This document shows, in pieces, positions 11,601-21,053 of a stretch of 64,000 nucleotides of DNA. The DNA comes from Psococerastis gibbosa (taxonomy: Eukaryota > Arthropoda > Insecta > Psocodea > Psocidae), in NCBI GenBank assembly GCA_963971405.1, contig OZ020488.1, positions 28,539,089 to 28,603,088 on the forward strand, in the 5' to 3' direction. Below the pieces are notes generated by a model that was given only the letters and a program-made list of their open reading frames with translations, was not told the origin of the DNA and ran no database searches. Both the position numbers and the translations under genes were made by a program. Positions within the stretch are counted from its first letter, which is position 1. The number at the start of each line of letters is the position of its first letter.

Positions 11601-14600
11601 ATTATGCCTATTTCATGATTCGAACCGAGATAAATGGGTTGCTGGATATTGCCAGAAAAACTTACAGTGAGCTCGCTCAGGACATATCGCGTGAGTAGAA
11701 TGAGGTTCATTTGTGTAGTCATTTTGTAGATGGCAGCACCAGTTCCTAAGATATCAAAACGTTGAATTTTCCATAAGCCTCAATAATATTATAAAATTAT
11801 TTTATTTATGTATTATTTTAAAGTTATTTTTATGTAAATCATGGAGAATATAAATATATTAAATTATATGCAGCCCAATAAGGTCCAGGCATAGTAAAAA
11901 TATTATAAAATATATTAAAAGAATTAATTAGATGCTAAGAACTTAGTTTTCACATACAAACGGCGGCCATTTTGAATAATATGGATATCTTGTTGTCGTC
12001 AACATAGACAATAGATCAACGATCCTAGTGACCAAAACTGTCCCTACAGAACCTTATTGAATGAACTCGCTAGTAAATAGTTATTATCACCCTTGGACTC
12101 GCAAATTGTTTTGTTCTAGTTTTAGTGACTGAGTTGGCTGAAAAGTACAATTTACCCCTCCGTCTGCAAATCTCGCAAAGTAGGGGATTTCATATACAAG
12201 TTACTGCAGATGCATTGAAAGATAAGGAATTGCCGAGTGAATTCATCCTTGTTCATCGAGGCAAAAGCTTGATTACCTGTCATACGTCCCAACTTGTGGC
12301 GCTTGATCAACGGTGTCAGCAATCTTTGGATGAAATCAAACTCATGGCCAACGTGTAAGTTAATCATTTAACCTATTAACAGTGGCTCCCACCATCCTCC
12401 AGTTAATTAGAAATGGAAGGACAATTTGTCTAGTGCTACATTTTACCTTACCACAAACCATAGGAAACTTTGAATGGACTTAGAAACTGCCCATCATCTT
12501 TCATGATGGTAGGAAGGTGTTAAGTGGGTTACTTTATACATTAGTATCAGTGCGTGGTATTGTGTTCTTTGATGGGCGGTTAGGAAATTTAGTGCTTTTT
12601 ACTAACTAATCAGTTATAACGAATAAAGACCATTATTTTCTTTATTACTGGATTTCCTAACCGCCGATCAAAGAACACAATACCACGCACTGATACTAAT
12701 GTATAAAGTAACCAACTCAAGCGCACCTTCATGCATCACACAAAAATATACAAAATTACAGGCACAGCGCAATGGCACAACATACGAAATAACACTACAT
12801 AAGACCACATGTGCATTCTACAGATAATAATTAAACAATATATCTTAGATCACGCTTGAGAATCTCTCCGGTCTGGTAATTGTGATAACAATGGATCCCC
12901 CTGCATATACCTACTTTATCTTTTTTTCCTCTCTTTTTCATCTCGATTTCATTTTAGGTTCTTATTAATAATACAAAATATTTTTTAGGGTTAGCATGAA
13001 AACAAGACTTTATAAATAGTCTTTTGGTTTTTCAATAAAGTCGTTTTTCAATTTAAATTTCAATAACTACCTGATGATCCCCCAATCCGTTGATTTAACA
13101 GTGAAATAAGTGTTTATTTAACCCAGACTAAGTAATTGGCTGTTACAGATTGCTGTTTGAACTGCTGAGCGATATTCGCAACGATATCGCCTGTTTGTTC
13201 CCCCTCTGCGAATATATTGCGGAATTGGATGTGTGCATTACCCTCGCTCATGTGGGTGCTTCGCAAGACTACGTCCTTCCCAAATTTGGCCAAGTATTGA
13301 AGCTTAAAGAAGCTCGCCATCCTATTTTAGATGCCACTGTGCGAGGCCGAGCTGTTCCGAATGACGTGGTAAGAGTTAGTTAGTTAAGTATAGTAGTAGA
13401 TTAGTTAAAATTTTATGGTTTGAATAGATGTCCATTACTAAATTACTAATTTTGTATTGTATAGTATATTTTAGTCGGTTACCATAGCGCATGTAGCCTA
13501 GATGTGTATATACTCTTACAGTATGCTCAAACGTTTAGCTGATTAAATAAACCATTAAAACGCCCTCAAAACAATCTACTACCTGTTTTTTGTGGGGGCT
13601 TCGTGGAACTTGGGGGAAACACCTATTTATAACAATTAGTTCATGCGGCATTATTATATAAACTTATTTGCATACTGTCCTGAGACATGTTATCAAAAAT
13701 TCTAGAATATCATGAAAGTCGTTCTTTTCTTTTATTAAAGTGCCCGACTTCGGCCTGTGTTTGAGATGTACAGCTATACTTTGACACGTAGGAAAATGTT
13801 GCGTAATCATACAATTAACTTGGTACTCGTACTTGCCAGAATCATTTGGGCGTGTTTTCATATATGTATTTTAGAATTACAATGTGTATAATTACTGTAA
13901 TTCATTTCAGCATGTTAGTGCTGAAATGAATTTCATCATACTCACTGGCCCAAATCAGAGTGGGAAATCAATTTACATCCGACAAGTGGCGTTACTCCAA
14001 ATTATGGCTCAGGTGAGTTTTAAAATTCAGCAATTACTTATCATGCCACTTTTATTTCTTTCTCATGTCTTTTGAGCAACTCTGGTATAACTCTGCCTAT
14101 TAATATAGTACCCATCGGAATTGTCCGTTATACCTGCAACAAATGGGGAGGTTGCACTTCATATTCTTGGATTGATGTACATTGAAATGCCTTACAGATT
14201 GTCTAGTTGTAACTTCATTGAGCAGTAGGGATTAACTTATTGAATTGCGTACCATCAGTGTCATTTGATTTCAGATTGGCTCCTATGTCCCTGCCAAAGA
14301 AGCTACCTTCCGTATAGCTGATCGAGTTTTCTCCAGGATTGGATTCGACGACAGCATCGAGGGCAATGCCTCATCCCTTATGGTGGAAGTAAGTTACATG
14401 TCGTTCATATAACCAGGCTGATTTTATTCTTATCGGATATACGCATGGAGGGAGTTGGCGAAGAATCGCGCGCTTTGGAGGGGCTTGATGCGACAGGCGA
14501 GAGGTCCTCACGGGCCGATGGAGACACCTTAATGAATGAATGAAAATGATTGGAAAATAACTTTGAAGAACGAACATCATCATCTAAAATTAACTCTTGT

Positions 14601-17600
14601 TTCCCGGGTGTGAAATGTGCGTCTCTTCCACTCCTACCTGTCCTGCTACTTCCGATCATTCTGCACTTTATCTAGCCCCACTCTCCGGTATCTTCCTCAA
14701 TTTGGTCTCTGTATCTCTTTCGTGCTTTCGAGTACCCTCATTTCCTCATGATAGAAGACAGTGAGAGTTCAATTTTGCCACAAAGAACCAAGGTGCCTGT
14801 TGGTATATATTGTGTATTTGTATTTTCTAATAAACCTTTTGATTGATTGATTTTGTTACGATTTCGGTGAATTCTAAGAGAAATAGGGATTGTAATAAAA
14901 TTTAGTCAAGAGCAAATTGGAGTATCCCAGTAGGCGTTTTTTCATAGGAAATCGATAATCGATCGTAGAGCCATCAAAAATAACCGTTAAATTAGCAGAA
15001 AATTACAATATATGGTATGTGGCCATCACTGACATCAATTGGCCACAGTTCTCGAACTCCTTCCTCGGGACTAGCAAACTAATCGTTTTTTGTACAAATC
15101 AAATTCAATCATTGTTGTCAATTGAAGAACCAGTAGAATCCGGCCCATCAGCCCGGATTCTACTGGTTCTTCATTTGACTCCGGCCTTGAAAGCCTTTCC
15201 AGTTACATTGTTGTCAATCTTTGTTAGAAGGGGGGATACTTACTTACTTACTCACTTAACGTGTCCGGGCCTAAGACACGTTGACCCAAAACGTTGCGGC
15301 CTGGATGGCCTTGCCGTTGGCGTCCAAAAGATCCTTCTGGGACACGGCTTCTCTCAGCTTCTCAGAAGGGGCGATGTCATATTGTCATACCTGTATATCA
15401 AAATTATCAGAAAAAGTTCTTCTGTCCTGATATTTTTGATAACTTTGATAAATTGATTTTTCATGGCTTATTTGGTTTTTTCACTTATACTGTTTTTCCC
15501 GATCCAATTGTCTCTTAACATTATCTTAGAGACTTTGACGGTTCATAGGATCGAAATAATAAATATCAACACTAAAGTTCTATGTCCATTATGTCACTGT
15601 TATCTCACTGACTTTCACAGTTTAGCTATAGAAACAGTTACTGCTCTAAATAATCCAGAACACCATAACCGAGACCTTTGATTTTCTTTAATTCTAGCTG
15701 CAAGACATGGATTTCATTCTTCGGAACCTGACACCTACCTCCCTGGTTATTGTGGATGAACTTTGTAGAGGAACGTCTATTGATGAGGGATCTAGGCTAG
15801 CACTTGTCATTGCTGAGGGACTTCTCGACTCGAAAGCTTTTGTCTTTTTTACAACTCACTTTTTAATTCTCACGAAATTGCAACAAATGTACTACAATGT
15901 TCGCAAGTAAGTTAATTTTATTATTTATAATTTCCTGTAATAAATCAATGAAGTTAAATAATGTACTTATGGTAGATCTGTGAAAAGGTCAAACGAAACG
16001 CTTCACGCTTGATTGGTACTTATAGGCTACGTGTGTAAGAAACAGTACACATACAGAGCGTTAACGCGGCGTCAATTTGTCAGTTCGGAAGGCAGGCTCA
16101 TACCCTCAGTAACAGTATATAATTGATTTTACCCCTGCTCATCAATGCGAGTTGGCTCTCATGTATGTTAAATAGAGCAACAAAACTGAACAGGTTGCTT
16201 TCCCAAGCGAAGATTTAATTTTTAATAACAAATTATTATTTTAAGCAATTATTGATAATTCATGTCCCAATACATTTCATACCCTGCCATTATTACTGTG
16301 TTGTTTTATATTAGTCTGCCCGTTATAGACTATACAATCGTCCCCTCGATCAATTCAGTTCTGTGGGATATAGAAACTATAATTAACTATAATTATATAC
16401 CATAGAAGGAAAGCATGTACGGGTTCACTCGTAACGGCTCTAAATCGTTAACTTCCATTGAAAGCTTTTTGTTATGGATATTTGACCAGGATATTTTAAG
16501 TTTAAGTGGGTATTTATATTTCAAATGTAGCATGATGTCTCATATAGTTTTCCATAATGATATGATCGAAATCTTGCTGCAGTCTGCTCGTCCGTTCTCT
16601 TAATGTCCTTTAGATCCATATCATATTGTACTCTATACACGTATTTTAGTTGACGAATTTATTATTTTTCCTTTTAGTTTTCATTTCGAAGCCCTTCTGT
16701 CTGTTGAAGAGCGGCCCACTTTACGATTCACCCATCGCATGTTACCCGGCGTAACATCAGCAGATCACTATGGCATCCGCCTTGCTGAGCTGATGGGATT
16801 TCCTCCTGCCGTACTGACTAAGGCTAAGCAATTTGCTGAACTACTCCAGAAACAACACAGGGTAAGTTAATATTATATTACCCATGTGACACTGATTCGT
16901 TGGATGTGTTTTTTTTTCTCGGATATTAAAAATTTTATAAATATACTTTAAAAAGCTGGTTTTGGTAGGACCAACGATGTCGTACGTGAACGTGAAATGA
17001 GCTTGGTAACCGGTTGCATCGATTATATTATATTCCACAGTGCATTGTCACCGTGTTGAAAATTAAATTATTAGGTCTACCTCTATCATTATCATCTTAC
17101 AAATTATTAGCTACCTCGTGGCATGACAATTCCTTTGACATTTTCATTGTAGCCGCAGCCGAATGTTTGTGACCTCACTTCACGTTTTGAAATCGCTAGC
17201 AAACTTCTCCAGCGACTGGCTGCTTTTAGGGCAACTTGTTGGGAAGATATGCGCCCCTTTGTTGAACAAGCCCAAAAAGAGTACTTGCAGCTCCCGCCCA
17301 TGGATGAGCACCTTATAGACCTTCTTAGTAACACATCTCTGGCGTCTGACCCAGCTACGGAGACAGCTTCTGTTGGACACCTTTCTGAGCTCGCTCTGGA
17401 CACAACCTTCGTTGAAAATAATCCTAACGCTTTCCTTGTAACTTCTAATGCTGAAACCCCTGTTACAAACAATATTACTTCCGCTAATGTAACCGTAGAC
17501 AATGATATAGCTCCGTTGCCTAAAGCTATGGACTCAGCTAGTGCTAACAGTAAGCATTTGACATGCAGTGATATCAATTCGCCATCAGTTCAATTAGCTG

Positions 17601-19000
17601 CGGAAATGCTCTTGAGTCTTCAGCGATCATTTGTTACTGCAGACACGTCTGGTAATGCCTCTCATGCCAGTCAAAGAAATGATAATAAACAAGAGGGAAG
17701 TGAAACTAGAATTATTGCACATACTAAGAAAAGTCGAAACGAAAATCGGAAAAAATTAATTACCAAAGAGCAAAAGTTTGAACAGTTTCGTTCAGTTTTA
17801 CATGAGACATCGGCTAAAATTCCTGCTATTACCGAGAAATTGACTACTGACTACTATGAGTGGAAATTATCAAAGAAAAAGGCAATACAGACTGTAGCTG
17901 TCGCTTCCAGGGCAAAATCATATGTAAATCCAGCAATTGTTGTCAGCGATCCTCAACAGGTAGGAAACGTTTGGCCCGTTGATGACGCTGTGGATATTCC
18001 AGCCAATTTTGTCCCTGCGAACCCTGATGTTGAGATGCATAGTTATGCTAATACTTTCTGTTCGGGACATAAAAGTAGTGTAAGCCCCTCAGTTCAAACT
18101 CAGGCAGTGAGCAACTTGCCACATATTGTCCCTATTCCTATTAATGCTTCTCTTTCGGCTAATGAATCCAATGCAGATATTGCTGTGAATACTGCAACTT
18201 CTGAGCCAGTCATTTCCATAAGTTCACCGCGTGCAATCACTGAGCAAAACATTTCTCACCAGATAGCCCTTGGTAGTCATGATGATTCTATGAAGGTTTA
18301 CGCTGAAACTACTATTTCGGAGCCTAATACAATACCTACATTGAATAAAACTGCAGTAAAAGGAGAGCTGCATCTTTTGTCAACTCTCCCTGTAACTAGT
18401 AAAAATGATATGACAGCTAAAGGTATTGATGTCACTTCAGATGTTGTGGGGAGAATTGATCTAGAAACTGTCACGCTAGCTCAAAAAACGTTTGCAAGCC
18501 CTTCACATGTAACTCAAACAGTTAGCAAGCTGTCGCAAATGGAAACTGTTCCTGTCTCCAGTGAAGATAATGTAAAAAGAGAAGCTAAAATAAATTATTC
18601 TACTCCAAAAGTTAAAATTAGCACTGGGGTCCCCTCATGTCATAAATCCTTCGTAAGTCCATTGTTATCAAAAACTATCCCGACTACTTCGGTTGCTGGT
18701 GGAGCAATGAATTACCGAGCTACAGATATTTCTTCCAGTATTCTTAAAACTAACTCTATTTCTTCTGTCCAAAGAAATACCACACCTAACAGTTTCGCAG
18801 CAAGGCGCAAATCCTTTATAAGCCCTTTGTTGGCTTCTAGAAGCCAAGGTGTTCCTAAGTTAGCGGATGTGCCAGTTGATAAAAATAAGGGTAACGTAGT
18901 TGAAGGTATCCTTCAGCTAAAAATGGCGACTCACGATAACTTTGCTACCCCTCCAGAAACTTTTGATTCTGTTGATAACGAGAAGGCTGGAGATGTGTAA
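2678..19000 (+). CDS. MSH4: MutS protein homologue 4 (meiotic crossover factor)
   Basis: Exons: 2678-2687, 2734-2824, 2998-3088, 3545-3651, 3909-4036, 4589-4737, 5571-5761, 6252-6373, 6877-7097, 10385-10579, 11501-11690, 12120-12354, 13149-13368, 13911-14012, 14275-14388, 15698-15906, 16678-16861, 17153-19000; phases stay consistent across 4407 coding bases (1468 residues). MSH4 pairs with MSH5 as a sliding clamp that stabilises meiotic recombination intermediates; family members lack the mismatch-reading domain I. The N-terminus (1-142) is Ser/Thr-rich and probably disordered. Domain II starts at [14 protein letters not shown] (about 143). The ATPase has Walker A GPNQSGKS (663-670), SSLMVE (717-722), Walker [12 protein letters not shown] (739-749) and TTHF. 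The helix-turn-helix end falls near 810-900. Oddities: Cys replaces Gly in DELGRGT, and Ile replaces Thr after GKS. The last exon adds about 570 unfamiliar residues. The start is the least certain part: a 10-base first coding exon before a 46-base intron. The last exon has tandem acceptors 6 bases apart (17152, 17158), both in frame. Confidence 0.93.
3176..3265 (+). repeat. Short dispersed repeat in MSH4 intron 3
   Basis: About 85 bases containing GCCAATCTTCGATAGAAGAG, matched closely at about 52165-52255 (+) and more loosely at about 4984-5050 on the opposite strand. No ends, tail or Pol III boxes were found. It may be the end of a longer retroposon. Confidence 0.55.
4190..4290 (+). mobile_element. 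SINE family A, 3' fragment (MSH4 intron 5)
   Basis: Carries the 3' body (GCTAGGTTGGCTTAGTAATA) and TTTATTTATTT tail of the tRNA-derived SINE seen whole at 60260-60475. The tRNA-like head is missing, as in typical 5' truncation. Confidence 0.75.
7256..7783. mobile_element. Non-autonomous TIR DNA element, family D (MSH4 intron 9)
   Basis: Long inverted ends: the right end, read backwards, gives GCCCCCACTTTCC then GCGCAAAGTCAAATTTC, mirrored by AACGTCAAATTTCCCATGAA near the left end. Inside is the phrase GGCCACAGTTTTGGAACTCC found in the other copies. The better-preserved relative is at 55861-56490. No transposase or clear target duplication was seen. Confidence 0.55.
7960..9240. repeat. Direct duplication in MSH4 intron 9, second copy split by a MITE
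   Basis: Roughly 7990-8370 and 8570-9240 are related direct copies. Both contain GATGTAGAAGGCCTATCTCA, then CCCATGTCTTCGTCTATTCT, then a GGGGTGCGC phrase. In the second copy the block is interrupted at 8677-9057 by the composite MITE listed separately. Flanking DNA resumes correctly after it, so the order of events was duplication, then MITE insertion. Confidence 0.65.
8677..9057. mobile_element. Composite PIF/Harbinger-type MITE (MSH4 intron 9)
   Basis: The outer element starts GGCGCCCATTCCACCGACC and ends in its inverse, flanked by TCA on both sides (8674-8676, 9058-9060). Both arms carry the shared core TGACGTGGYAGCAGACATT (ACC GTCAC-type inverse on the right). An inner MITE of the same terminal type occupies 8751-8986 at the centre of the outer palindrome. 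The 3-bp target duplication and GGCG start fit PIF/Harbinger. Confidence 0.8.
9406..10049. mobile_element. Long-TIR DNA element (MSH4 intron 9)
   Basis: About 644 bp, with inverted ends of about 130 bases starting ACCGAGTGTGTGCTTAAGAC and continuing GGCAGAAGTGAAAACTTC. The AT-rich centre has no open reading frame of note. Family not assigned. Confidence 0.75.
10905..11052 (-). mobile_element. SINE-like family B, antisense copy (MSH4 intron 10)
   Basis: Reverse complement of the family seen at 19957-20131: CGCCTC, then GACACGTCTCCGA, then CGCACAAGTACAAG. It stops before the A-box end, so it is incomplete. Confidence 0.7.
12524..12715. mobile_element. Hairpin MITE (MSH4 intron 12)
   Basis: Arms of about 65 bases are near-perfect inverses: GGTTACTTTATACATTAGTA at the left and its inverse at the right, around a loop of about 60 bases. 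No target duplication was resolved. Family unknown. Confidence 0.8.
15235..15375 (-). mobile_element. Probable LINE 3' end (MSH4 intron 15)
   Basis: On the minus strand an open stretch reads [17 protein letters not shown] and ends FWVNVS followed by a stop, then a short tail ending in GTAAG repeats (seen on + as TTAC repeats at about 15240-15260). A short C-terminal coding end followed by a simple-repeat tail fits a 5'-truncated non-LTR retrotransposon. The clade is not identified. Confidence 0.4.
17915..18835 (+). other. MSH4: MSH4 C-terminal tail with repeated KSF-x-SP motif
   Basis: Within the last MSH4 exon, the motif [KR][ST][FYS]xx-Pro recurs: KSYVNP (residues 1108-1113), KSSVSP (1160-1165), KTFASP (1298-1303), KSFVSP (1351-1356) and KSFISP (1406-1411, preceded by RR). 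Neighbouring copies are 52, 138, 53 and 55 residues apart. Copies 2 and 3 also share a downstream TQxVSxL, so this looks like internal duplication and not chance. A looser relative, RSFVT, is at 1011-1015. The tail is rich in Ser, Thr, Asn and Val, and the only stretch that looks helical and charged is near 17760-17885. Several copies contain a minimal Ser-Pro phosphorylation site. Function is unknown. Confidence 0.75.
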
Positions 19001-19020
19001 CAATTGTGAGCTAATGATAT

Positions 19021-19026
19021 AATAAA
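19021..19026 (+). terminator. MSH4 polyadenylation signal
   Basis: AATAAA lies 20 bases after the TAA stop at 18998-19000. The 3' UTR would be very short if this site is used. Confidence 0.6.
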
Positions 19027-19956
19027 CATAATTTTAGAATAATATTCCTTTTTTACTGTTTGGTACTAATGTACTCAAAGTTGTTGCTTTGTATTTATAG
19101 TCATTCCAATCCTTCGGCAATAGTGATACGATAAATCTCACCACCAGAGTAAGTTTTGAAACTTCCTTATCCATTCTAAAAGACTTGGGGATGTATTCAT
19201 AAAGATGTGATATGGGATATAAGGGATATGCAAATTGTAACATTACCCATGTACCTCGTATTATTGCAATAGTTAATATGTGACTTAACTTTCCCATAAG
19301 CGCGCAAGTAATGCATATTGTTGTACACTACTTGTACAATATAATTTCGTATTTCACTGTTCTAAGCTGTTCCGTACTGTTTATGCCCATTATTTAATGC
19401 TAATTTTCAATCACTGATATTAAGTGGACCTGTGTATTGCACTTAGATTGGTTAACTTGGGAAATGAGGAACAATTTAGAGCCTAATGTATGTATAGTGT
19501 AACTATATTGTCTATAGTGTACTGTAGAAATTTTATGAAACTTTCACCTTATCTTATGTCAGATTGTTTTGTTACCTTAAAGCGCTAGATTGTGTTGATT
19601 TATGGCTCAACTTCTTGGCTCTTTATAATCATAGTCATTGTAGTCATTTAGCAAGTATGTAGACCCTAACGATTCGTGTCGCTGTATATTTAATTCATGC
19701 AGGATATGATGTAGGTCCTCTTGATTCACAAATGAAATAGATTTCATTTAAAATTACCTGTAAAAAGGTTGGTCTATAACATTGTTAAGTTACAGCCATT
19801 TGGTTCGTAATTATTAGTTATTCTACTACTTTCCTTATTAGTTGATTAAATACTTGTGTCTAGCTTAAAAATGTAGTCTACTTAAACTTTAAATCACCCT
19901 ATAGTACAGTATATATCCTTTTAATTCAGATGTGGCATAATTATATTATATAATTA

Positions 19957-20131
19957 TCGACTTCGATGGCCAGGTGATGGTAACATGCTTGCACTTGTGC
20001 GATTCTTTACACGCCATGCGATCGGAGACATGTCGTAACTCAACACGGGTACTAACCTACAGAGGCGACTGAAGAGGACAATCGGATACATTCATTAAAT
20101 TGTTTGTATGCGATTAATCTTTTTTTTTTTA
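19957..20131 (+). mobile_element. SINE-like family B, near full length
   Basis: Begins TCGACTTCGATGGCCAGGTG, which contains an A-box-like TGGCCAGGTG, continues through TGCTTGCACTTGTGCGA (a poor B-box candidate) and GAGACATGTCGTAACTCAAC, and ends GTATGCGATTAATC before a T-run. Other copies: 10905-11052 (-), 30815-30960 (+), 35941-36125 (-), 55345-55512 (-), 56572-56766 (-), 58910-59092 (+). Dispersed short copies in both orientations support a SINE; tRNA origin is only suggested. Confidence 0.7.
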
Positions 20132-20320
20132 ATCTTTACCAACGCCTTTTTTTTGTCACCCTGAAGTGTATGTAGCGAGAATCGGGTGATTTCCTATGTA
20201 CTTTGTTAGGAAACATTGTTATTTATCGGTTCTATATGTCGCCAAGCAAAGCATTTTATTCGGTTCATCCGTTATAATTAAGCTTAACATTAAATAACCT
20301 CTATTGAACCCATAAAGAAG

Positions 20321-20679
20321 CCAACGGCCTTAACATTTTGATTCCATTAGAGCAGAGCATGTTTCAAACTGCGGAAACTTGGTAATGCGCACAGCGTTGG
20401 CAGGGGAACCTGGTGGGACATGATAACGCGCTTAGGCAGTATAAGTCGCGTCCTGGTCACCTCCGATCTAATCGTGTGACTTTACCATGTTCCCCAAGTG
20501 GTTCGGAATCCACTTTAATCAGGAGGTCCACCCTGTTAGTCAACTCCCCTTTCCCCGAGGTGATAGAGTCTGCCCTTTGGGTGCCTCAAGTTAACAAACA
20601 GACTCACTCCCCCCGCCAGGCTGACAGGGTTGCTTAAAGCAGAAATGCTGAAAGCAGGCGTCAGAAACAACAACAACAA
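20321..20679 (+). mobile_element. AAC-tailed retroposon with an 11-bp target duplication
   Basis: The insertion is bounded by CCATAAAGAAG at 20310-20320 and again at 20680-20690, and its 3' end is an (AAC)n run. This is the signature of target-primed reverse transcription. A partial relative (GTCCTGGTCACCTCCGA and GGAATCCACT) lies in reverse orientation at about 40805-40910. The body has no protein that I recognise, so it is a SINE or a LINE 3' end. It lies about 360 bp upstream of the first MTTP exon. Confidence 0.75.
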
Positions 20680-21053
20680 CCATAAAGAAGTGTCAAAAAG
20701 ACAATATTTTGAAATATCCCAGTTAACAGTTTTACTACCATTTAATTCCTTATAGTCCCACAAAATTATTAATCGAGATTCGAGACCCACAACTGTTTTA
20801 GCTCCTCAATCTAATGCCTTTATCTATGCGGTCAAAGGTTAGTCAGATATCTTTCTTTACACGAAGAACAAATTTTATCAGAGTCAAGCTGTTTGAAATG
20901 CAAATTTTTAGTTTAAATACTTAAATCCGTCTGCTGAACATAAGTCCAATGTTATTTGTGCGTTGTGTTCGTATTCCAGGCTATGTTATTCCATGCGTGC
21001 CAAGTGCAATTTAACAAATAATTATATAAATTATTAATTTAACATTAGACATT

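Larger units (their letters stand above)
19027..21053. other. MSH4-MTTP intergenic region
   Basis: About 2.0 kb between the two + strand genes. It holds one SINE-like family B copy and one AAC-tailed retroposon (listed separately). The rest is AT-rich DNA with no coding signal that I recognise. Confidence 0.6.

Noticed and set aside
15129-15169. Small perfect-looking palindrome (CAGTAGAATCCGG and inverse)
   Set aside because: It looks like two pogo-like ends left after loss of the inside; too short to call an element.
17107-17577. 156-codon open frame on the minus strand
   Set aside because: It is antisense to the last MSH4 exon, where the + strand frame is continuous with the conserved protein; no family signature.
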